Assembly (NCBI RefSeq): GCF_003573695.1
Contig: NC_039358.1
Location: 238,334,345 to 238,398,344, forward strand
DNA from: Papaver somniferum
Taxonomy: Eukaryota > Streptophyta > Magnoliopsida > Ranunculales > Papaveraceae
Length of the DNA stretch: 64,000 nucleotides
Direction: 5' to 3'
A program made the position numbers and the translations under genes. Under the pieces are notes generated by a model. The model worked only from the letters and a program-made list of their open reading frames with translations. It was not told where the DNA came from and made no database searches. Each line of letters opens with the position of its first letter. Within the stretch, counting starts at the first letter, position 1. Of this stretch, positions 55,359-64,000 are shown in pieces.

Positions 55359-57110
55359 CTACAGTCCTCGACTATTTCTCTTAATAATTAGCCTGCAGTC
55401 TTGAGTCTCTTGCTGGATCTCCGAGACTTCAGTTCCTCGCTCCTCGAATATGAATGTTCTTTCTCTTCTTAGTCCCAGCACCATGTTCATCAGGATCTGA
55501 AAGTGGCTGCATCTGCAGCAAGAAAGTGGATGTATAAGGCATCCAACCATGCTACTGATCAGGATGCATAAGGTATTAAATAGTTAAAGTTCATAGAAAT
55601 TTAGCTTGCAACTCCATATTTATATGTAACATGCATGAAGTAAGCCCTGCAATATCTTTAGTGTTCTCCCATAACTGCCTCAAAAATGTAAAATGTAAAT
55701 AGTATTCACAGCTTCAAGAGCTTAAATAAATACAACAAAGAAAATGCTCACAGTTGTATGCTTGTGCGAATTGTAGCAATATATGTGTATCGGAGATAAA
55801 ATACAGTTATATCATATCTGCTAGTGCTGGTTTTGAGCCAAACCTACGCTTAATAAAGATGCGGAGAAATTAATAATTGTATTCAGGTATCACACATCAC
55901 ATAGCATTACAGGATATAGCATTCGGGTGAATCAAGCATGTTCTGAGCTAAAGACAAAGCTACACTAGCAAATACATGTACATTTGAGCTAAAGAGAAAG
56001 ATCTGATGAAATTAGAATACTCTAAAGGCAAGATTATGCTAAGATTGTAAGTAAAACATAAAACTAATATGTTTAAACCAACTTTGTTGAGTTTTCAGCA
56101 TTCATCTTTATGGTCACATACTTGTTATAACAGACTAGACTAAATTATGGAACAAACCAACTTACAATAGAGCAAGAGATCACAAGTCTTTTCGTCAAAG
56201 ATACAAAACTATCAACAACATCAAGTATTGTTTTGAGCTCGTGAGATGGCACGAGCAATGAATTATCCGTCTTTATCGCTTATTCAGTCGACACTTTGAT
56301 GCAATCATCATCAATTAGAATCCATGTACTTCCTGATCTGACACTGATGAAAGAACAATACCCATGTGTTATAGGCCAGTGTCCATTTTCAAGTCTGCAA
56401 ACATATATGCTTATTAACATCAACATATTGATCTTTCAAAACACAATATATTAAAATACCTGCAACAAGAACATACCATTGGAGTTTAGTTTTTTAGATG
56501 CCATCGACTGAGATGCATGTTGAGAGTTAGAGGACTGATGCTTAGATGCAAGATACATTTTTTTATCTGTATCATATTCCTGCGTTTCAGTTAGAGAAGT
56601 GTGTCTAATAGGGGAATCAGGCATAGAAGACTTCTCTCAAGTAGGAGATTTCTTAGTAGGAAAAGAATATGGTGGTGTAAATCCATTTCAATGCTGGCTA
56701 GATGCACGAGATCCTTGTGTAGTTGCAGGAGCCGAGTGATGTGTAGATGTAGAAGATCCTTGGTAGTCTCGATGCCTTCATGTTCATCATTCCCTCTGAG
56801 TTTAAAAACCCGCAACAATCTACGTAAGTTATTGCAAACACATGGTGTAAGAGTAAACTCGTTGTATTTATGTCAAAAGCAAAACAAGTAAAAACAAGCT
56901 AGTATAACAATTCTAGCATTACGACATTACCAAGATGGTCAAAATTTTGATAGATCCATCAGAACTGGTGCTATCACCATAACTTTCATCTCCTTGACCC
57001 TTTAACTCTCCTTCAAATTATGCAAGGCTTTAGTCAGCATACCCATCATAGTCTGACTCTCCACTCAGATTCTCGTGTGTAGGCAAATCAGAAACTGCAT
57101 ATATCATTGA
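55359..57110 (-). pseudogene. CACTA-associated transposase-like gene remnants, spliced
   Basis: Minus-strand coding pieces run 5' to 3'. About 57090-56940: LPTHENLSGESDYDGYAD, a stop, then ELKGQGDESYGDSTSS. About 56780-56476: Ser/Thr-rich STSTHHSAPATTQGSRASSQ and KHQSSNSQHASQSM, ending at a GTATGT donor. 56394-56166: LENGHWPITHGYCSFISVRS, IDDDCIKVSTE, a stop, then SLLVPSHELKTILDVVDSFV, between CAG and GTAAGT. The last piece resembles the C-terminal domain of CACTA TNP-type proteins. A basic piece at 55359-55550 may be the end. Stops in several exons indicate decay. Confidence 0.45.
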
Positions 57111-57119
57111 ACATAAACA

Positions 57120-58300
57120 TAATTAAGATAATATGAGTGACTCAAATTTAGGCTCTGTGACATCAAAAACATTCTATAACAAAAAAATCAAGCATAATGA
57201 TGATTTGTTTACGAAACATATTATTATGCCCTAACATTTGATTTGATGAACAGGCCTGGAATTCACTCAATTCATGAAAGGAACAACACTTTCTTATCTA
57301 AATATGACAAAATGAACTATAAGCTTATTTTCATTGCCTAGCAAACAATGTACTTATTATTACTCTGAAAATTGAACAGCTTAGGAAACAGTTGAATCAG
57401 AATCAAATTGAACAAACATATAGGTCATTGAGGAATAAGCACCTATAAAAACCCACAGGATCGAAAAATAAAATTTAACTATTTTACCCAAAATATAAAA
57501 AACACCTAGAATATATTCTTACAAGATAATGATTAATATTCAGTAGAAACTAATTTGAGAATTATACCAGTAAAAACACCATAATCCAAATCAGATAAGT
57601 TCTCTGTCAACAGAAATTAAAATCAATTGGGGTTTGAATCAAAAATCAAGCTTAGGATTCACTTTCTAGTTGAAGAGAAAATGGAGAAAAAAAATATAGA
57701 CCTCATAAGATGGAGATGAAATTGGATGCAATTCTTCATGATTTTGGGGCTTTTAGTTGCACAGATTCACACCAAGCGGGAATAATCTCGTCCAAAAGAT
57801 TTTTTATTTGATTTTCATGTCGCTCAAAGATATCTGGGGTTAACTGAAAAGAAGATTGAGTTTTGTTCTTCGGTTTCTTCTTTCAGAAAAATTCTCCTAA
57901 GAATCTGACCTGATTTAATCCTACGGAAGAAGAAAACTCAATCTTAGGAGAATTTTTTTTTTTCTCTTAAGAATCTAATTTCCTTTTTTCTCTCTCACAA
58001 AATCTTAAACATCCCCTAATTTTCAGCCAAATGAACCAAAAATATCCCACAAAATTTCCCATGGTGTTTGCAAAAGAAACCAGTATACAGTGTAACAGAG
58101 CCTAAGGTAAGAGGTGTGTGAGATCTATGTTATTGGTTCATCACTAGATATGGGCTCATGTTAGTTATCATCCACATTTAAATCTTTATAGATACATCCA
58201 TTTTGATGATTTGTAAAGTAACAAACACTTTTCGAAATTGGACACCTGACTACGGATCAAAAGGTAAACTTGGACCTGACTGTGTGAACTGGACAGTTTG
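57120..58300. other. Interval without recognised gene
   Basis: 57560-57760 could be the 5' leader of the decayed minus-strand gene. 57880-57975 has a self-complementary pair (TCTCCTAAGAATCTGA and its approximate inverse). Nothing else is supported. Confidence 0.4.
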
Positions 58301-58990
58301 ACTAGTTAACCGATTGAGTGAGCACATTAATCATGGTGACTATGATCTATTAATTTTTAATGAAATTATACAAAATTGAATACAATTGGACTGAATTTGT
58401 TGTTTTTCGGTCATGATGAGTATGATCTAGTAACGTTGAGTGAGATTTGAGTACAACCGGATAAAATAAGATGGAAGTGCACAGATGAATCAGTCATGGT
58501 AAGTATATCAGCCACAATGACTGTGACCTAATGATTTTGATGGAATCATGCAAAGTTGAGTACAATTGTATTGAATTCGTTGATTCTCAGTCATGACGCG
58601 TATGATCAAGTAACGTTGGACGAAAATTTAGTACCATTGGATTGAATTAAATGGAAATGCATAGATAAATCAGTCATGGTGAGTATATTAGTAATTATTA
58701 TTTAGTAATTTCGACGGAAATTGGATTGAATTTGTAGATTTTTCATTCATGACGAGTATGATTTAGTAACGTTTGACCGAAAATTGGATAAAATTAGATC
58801 GACTAAGATGGAAATGCATAGATATATCAGTCAGGGTGACTATGATGTAATGATTCTGATAGAATTATGCAAAGTTGAGTATAGTTAAATTGAAATTTAT
58901 TGAGAATCAGTCATGGCGAGTATGATCTAGTAATGTTTACTGAAAATTTAGTACAATTAGATTGACTAATTTTAGTATATTAATTTTCAT
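58300..58990. repeat. Degenerate tandem repeat, four units of about 157-179 bp
   Basis: The phrase TCATGRYGMGTATGATCTAG TAACGTT recurs near 58411, 58590, 58747 and 58911. Associated phrases (ATCAGTCATGGTGAGTATAT; GATGGAAATGCATAGAT) recur in the same order. Confidence 0.75.
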
Positions 58991-58999
58991 TTACTAAAG

Positions 59000-60071
59000 A
59001 CTAATTATCCACAAATCTATTAAATTTTAGTATATTTCTTCAAAGCTTACTCAGCATCACTACCTCATGCTCATCATGATTGATTTTCCACCTAGTTTAA
59101 TCTAATTTATTATCACTGAAATATCGAGTTTTGATAAATTCCTTCAATTTGATGCAATCTCTTCAATTCTATAAAACTTAGGCTAAAAAGCAAACTATAA
59201 GGGAGAATATTGAGTTATGGATCTAACTTGATAAGAAACGTCCAATATCGATATCTCATGTCATACATTGTAACACCAAATGTGTGCAAAAGGAATTACA
59301 TAAATAAAACGGATAATCTTAATATAACACCTGGTCTCATTTGGTGCTTAGATTTCTATCTGTGTTCATTGAATTCATGGTTTCATACTTTGTATTGAAT
59401 TCATTCGATCCTTAAATATTTAAAAGTAGTACTCTATAATCCGAGATTTCCATGGTCTATTTTTATCTCACCATCCTTCTCTATTGCTTAGCATTTTCTA
59501 TAAATTTATCATCTGATTCATGATTTCTCTATTACGTTTTATCTTACTCGATCTCATCGGATGCTTAGAGATTTACATTATTTTATTTGACATCAAATTT
59601 CACCCGGTCTCACTCGATCATCCCTAAATTCCTTTTCCGGCTCAGGGATCTCATTCAATGTTACTCATAGTGCATCACTGCAAAGGTCACAAATTTAATT
59701 AAGTCACATAAATCTTAATTCATTCACTTATAGAAAACAATTCGATTAATAACGATAAAACTAAGAAAGATATTTATACATCGGAAGGTGGGATCCCATG
59801 ACAATATTATATGGACTATCTGATAAGATTTGCAGCAATTTTTTTAGAGTCCAAACGACAATGAATTTGAAAGTAATATTTTGATGATTATTTTTCTTAT
59901 TGAATTCTAAATTGCTACTAAAAATGAGCACAATTGAAGATATACCAATTTTAATTTTGACCGTTAATTCTCAATAGTTTATTTTCAAAGTCGTAAATGG
60001 TGGTGTAATTTTAATTTTGACCGTTAATTCATGGTGTTATACTTTTCATATTGTCCTCATTTTTTATTTTT
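59000..60071. other. Interval without recognised gene
   Basis: Sequence around 59440-59680 repeats loosely the themes TTTCATCTCATC and CACTCGATC but no boundary is clear. Nothing supported. Confidence 0.4.
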
Positions 60072-60080
60072 TTTTATTTT

Positions 60081-61631
60081 CGGGTAATTTGCGTTACCTC
60101 CTCCGGTGAAGATCATAATTTGAGTTACCTCCCCTACAGATCTTAAATTAGAATAACCTCCTCTTGTCAAGAATTCCGTCAAAAGATTCTGTTATTTGCC
60201 ACCTAAGACGTGCACACGTGGCAGATCCATTATGAGTTAAATGAAATACCAACATTACCCTCATCTTCTACATGATATATGTTCTTAATTTCACTTGCAA
60301 CAGCAGCGAATGATGTTAGAGTTCTATCGAGTTTCAGTAACACCAAGATAATCATTCATCTAAGAAGTTCAATCATTCTGCTACTGCAAAAACACCATTG
60401 AATCTTCCTATTGACAGCAACAGCTTCACAATTTCACTGTTATTCTCATGTTCAACAGATTCATAACCACCTCCATCATCAGATCTTAAGCAAACACCAC
60501 TAGTTCCCATCACCAACTGCAGCTCGAAAATAATCCGTCTTCTCTCTGAATTACAAAAACAACCCAATTTCTAGTTTCTGAAATTCAATCCAACACCTAT
60601 TTGATTTCAAGTATCTCAACATGACCCATGTTTGCAATCGGCAGTAGAAATTCCTCTTCCATGTCTCAAAACTAAAAACCCTAGTCAATACAACATCTCA
60701 AACCCTCAATTCGATTTCAGTTCTTCGATTCCAGCAAAACCCTATCATCTTCTCCTCCAATACAACAAAAACCCCTAAATTCAGGTTCTCGAGTAAACCA
60801 AACCCCTAAATTCAACATCCACTTTTGAATACTTCTATTGAAGTTCGATAATGAATCTGCTTATGATGAGAAGAGATACAATGGATTAAAAGGTTGAGAT
60901 GTAGGTTTCAGTAAGAGTGCATAATAGCAAAATTGAAGAACGAGTGTTGATGTTGGTGATAATCAAGGGTAATTGATACATTCAGAGATGAAATTAAGAC
61001 AGAGATGCTGCAGAGATTGAATCAAAACATGGGTTCACTTTGAATCAAGTTTTTTGTGTCGTAATGGTGGTGATTGAATAAGTAAATGAAATTAGGGTTC
61101 CGATCTGTAACAACAATTGAAGATATTATTGTTGTTGATTTTCATGGGTATAAGGTTTATTTGAGTTCAATAGAGAACAATTGATGGGTTCGATCTGTGT
61201 AGGAGATTGAATCTGCGTATGATTGAATCTGTGTAGCATGAGTTGATTGAATCTGTGTAGGAGATTGAATATGCGTATGATTGAATCTGTGTAGGATGAG
61301 TTGTTTGAACCTGAGTATGAGATTGAATATGCGTAGGCTTAGTTGATGTTCTTTGTTTTACAAGATGTTGTTGTTGTTCAATTTGAGCCAAGATACAACA
61401 TCAGGGAGTGATACAGGATATTTACAAGGAAGAAGAAAAATGACGAAGATGAGGGTATTTTGGAAATCTAAGTGCCACGTGTTTAGTTTTGTCCAGATGT
61501 ATACAACTGGTGACTCAGCTAACTGCCTTTGGACGAAATTCTTGACGAGAGGAGGTTATGCTAATTTAATATCTGTAGGGGAGGTAACTCAAATTATGAT
61601 CTTCACCGGGGGAGGTAACGCAAATTACCCC
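60081..61631. mobile_element. Mutator-like non-autonomous element with ~105-bp inverted repeats
   Basis: Left end 60081-60187 and right end 61530-61631 are inverted copies (GGGTAATTTGCGTTACCTCC at the left edge). A 9-bp duplication TTTTATTTT flanks it (60072-60080 and 61632-61640), although this is low-complexity sequence. There is no transposase. The interior has exon-like low-complexity stretches and a GATTGAATCTGTGTAGG minisatellite (61195-61340). Confidence 0.75.
61195..61340. repeat. GATTGAATCTGTGTAGGA minisatellite
   Basis: About seven copies of GATTGAATCTGYGTA, some separated by TGAGTTG. Inside the Mutator-like element. Confidence 0.8.
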
Positions 61632-61934
61632 TTTTATTTTTGTAGATTTTTCGACTTTCATATCAAAAAGTGGATCAAATCTTATAAGGTAATGTCCATA
61701 TAAGATTATCTACCGATCCCCTTGGTACATCCCTATGTAAAATTTGTAGATTTAAAGCGTTTATCAAATTGAGATTTTAAGTTAAACTGAAAAATATAAT
61801 TAACACAAGAACAAGTGTGATCCGTATAGTGTGATCCCTATGGTGTTTATCCGACCAATAGAAAACCAGAATCTATAATGTAACGAATATTATTGCAAAC
61901 ACAAAAAGGGACATGGATTACCACCAAATTTTGG

Positions 61935-61985
61935 TTGGCGGGAAAATTGCAATCTTGGTCGGCGGAAACAACCAAATTTTGGCGC
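61935..61985 (+). promoter_or_regulatory. Pair of E2F consensus sites
   Basis: TTGGCGGGAAAA (61935-61946; reverse complement contains TTTCCCGC) and TTTTGGCGC (61977-61985; contains TTTGGCGC). Both match TTTSSCGS exactly. Between them CGGCGGAAAC is a weaker match. Confidence 0.6.
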
Positions 61986-61989
61986 ATTA

Positions 61990-64000
61990 TTTTATTTCCC
62001 CTAAATTTTCTTTTCTCCCGTGAAAACCTAACCCAATCTTGTGATTCTCTGCTCTTCGTTTTATTTCTTTTCTTTCCAAGCTTGAAACCCTTCGACAAAA
62101 CCCATGAATAGAACCTGACCACTTCACCCCATGAATAGAACCCGACCCTTCCATTTTTCACCCCCATGATATCAATAAGCAAGAAGTCGATTATTTTCTC
62201 CAACCAAATCAAAACGACGCATCTAGTGGTTAATCAACCCTAAACCAAAACCCATATGTTTTTTCAGTTTTTTTCTCATGAAATTCTTCATTTTTCATAG
62301 ATTTTAAAGATAGAGAAAAGGAAAATAAATCAATTCATCTCGTTCCTTGTTATCTTACATTGATTTCGGGTAAGCAGATCTGTTTTAAATTGAAAACACT
62401 TCTTGTTACATGGTGATTTTATAAATCTTGAATTAAATACCGATTTAAATAGGTTTATGTCCTTTTGTGTAGGTTTTCTGATTGGTTCATGTCCCTTAGT
62501 TTGCTGTAATTTCTAAACTTCCTTAACTGTGTTGTTTCACAATTTCTCATCTGCGAAAAAAGAAGAAAAAATGGCTTGACCATAATGACACAGGCTATGT
62601 TTTAATTCCTAATCAATTGACTTGATATGCTGATAACTTGATGTCCTTTATGTGTTTGTTGAAATGATTACCTAAAATTTGCTTGGTTTTTATAAATAGG
62701 TGCACATCTCTAGAACAAGTATCAGGGTCCAGGAGAGACAATATTCAGCTTTGGTTCCTTGATGCTTTTAATTATGCTATTGCAATCAAGATGAATGTGA
62801 TGAATTTGAGTATAAGATTGCTTGGACCTTCCTTTTGTTGAGAAGGTAAAACATTTATTGGATTGGCATGGGTATTACCTGCATACCAAAATTTTGGATT
62901 GTGTTCAATATAAGCATGTGACTATTAGTGTAGTTTGTATAAAATGGCAAGCAGAAAGTGGTTAGGGGATTACTTACATGGGAAGGGGAATTAGGATCCT
63001 ACACTTTAGTTGTTTGTGGAATGCCCGTGAGAGGAAAACTTGTATTCCCGGCCAGGTACAGTCAACTTATGTACAGTCGTAAATTAGTACCATCATCAAG
63101 CCTTATTTCTTGGTCGGCCACCCACCATTGTGCGGTCATCTAGTGGATACATCCCATATTAGACTCAACTCTAGTCATCCATCTGGTGGTATATGCTCTT
63201 AATTTGTGTTGTGACCTATAAGTTTTCGCTCGGTTTTGAAAGGGTGGGGTTTGTTGCTCGATCAATAAATGATAAAGAGTACAAGGGATACTTTAGTAGA
63301 AAATCATAATATTGGTAATTGTTTCCTGTAATTTTATAAAATGAATCTGAAATTGATAATCAACCGAAATTTGGGGAACTATACGAGCTGTTTTTGCTTG
63401 AACTTTGCTCACTGTATTAGGCTAGCAGATGCATCACCTATGAGACAAATATGTATCACCTATGTGCAATTTATTTAAGAATCTCAGTGAAATACTTATT
63501 TATTGGGATAGTTATTAATCTCACTTTACTTCTTTCTAGGTATCCATAATGCATTAAGGAATCAATGCCCCATATTTGTTGGAGACAATAATCGACGTTA
63601 AAGAGAATAAGAGTGCCAAAAAAGAACATGATGTACAGTTTTGTTATTAGGACTTCCAATGTTCTTTTAAGAGGTAATCTTTTCTGTTTTCCGGTGTACA
63701 ATTTATTTTTTTCAAGCCAAAATGATACTCCAGCTGGTACATCGCTTTATGTCCTTTAATCAGTGGTTATTCAGTTAGTGACATGATATTGATAGAACGA
63801 AAATGATGGCCCTTTTGTTTATTCTTGTTCCTTAGCATGCTAGTTGTATGTATGCGCGCTCTATTCTTTCGAAAAGGAATAACATGATTTTACCTATGTC
63901 TCACATGGAACTTCAATTACAATTGCTACCGACAAATGCTAGCTCAATTTATGTCTGCATAATTTGTTTTTTTTGTTGCATCTTACATGTTGGGTTAATG
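61990..64000 (+). other. Probable 5' part of a host gene, product unresolved
   Basis: After the E2F sites the sequence is pyrimidine-rich and 5'-leader-like (62000-62230). Exon-like stretches bounded by AG and GT occur at about 62701-62847 (encoding SRRDNIQLWFLDAFNYAIAI, with a stop near the end) and 63541-63598 (IHNALRNQCPIFVGDNNRR, then stop). No family is recognised, and the frames contain stops, so this may be leader exons, a pseudogene, or coincidence. Confidence 0.3.

Noticed and set aside
1..64000. tRNA or rRNA genes
   Set aside because: Only tRNA-complementary primer sites were seen; no cloverleaf with A and B boxes or rRNA core sequence was recognised by eye.

Overview
This is a plant nuclear window, probably from a eudicot. 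It has one intact spliced host gene, a broken HSP70 fragment, and a dense stack of nested LTR retrotransposons and DNA transposons. Several LTR families resemble repeats I associate with poppies (Papaver), but that identification is from memory and weak.

Layout. 1-8030: a Ty1/copia element on the minus strand (gag, then RT/RNase H; protease and integrase deleted). It is split by a complete 5.06 kb LTR element (1206-6268) that has four long ORFs but no recognisable reverse transcriptase. 8035-10006: low-gene DNA with a dispersed stem-loop repeat and small coding remnants. 10007-18929: a complete Ty3/gypsy Tat-type element (T1) with matching 473-bp LTRs and the target duplication AATTT. It has gag and protease, lacks RT/RNase H and the integrase core, and carries a spliced antisense gene near its 3' end. 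19466-30114: a second Ty3/gypsy insertion with three LTR copies in tandem inside one ATGGT target duplication, interrupted by two solo LTRs.

30120-41060: unassigned DNA. It holds a DNA transposon (32033-33627) filled with strictly alternating GTTCGGTTA/TAACCGAAC motifs, a palindromic TGTAACT/AGTTACA minisatellite field, exon-like fragments on the minus strand, and an Athila-like LTR element (36020-39655, target duplication CATCC). 41411-43455: a TATA box and a complete eight-exon exopolygalacturonase-type gene (GH28), predicted at 410 residues.

43732-54343: a second copy of the 8.1-kb repeat, an HSP70 first-exon pseudogene, and nested Tat elements. T2 starts in the HSP70 intron. T2's RT is split by an Athila-like element (46455-51130, target duplication CAAAA, unequal LTRs), and T2 is cut off by a further Tat element, T3 (51458-54343). 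T3 is cut in turn by a CACTA-type terminus at 54344, with decayed minus-strand transposase-like exons to about 57.1 kb. 58.3-59.0 kb is a degenerate tandem repeat. 60081-61631 is a Mutator-like nonautonomous element with ~105-bp inverted repeats and a 9-bp target duplication. 61.9-64 kb looks like the promoter and 5' part of a host gene, with two exact E2F consensus sites, but no protein could be assigned.

The elements do not work together as a pathway; the window records successive insertion. The points most worth following up are the four-ORF LTR element, the conserved antisense spliced gene in T1, the three-LTR composite, and the alternating inverted motif array.
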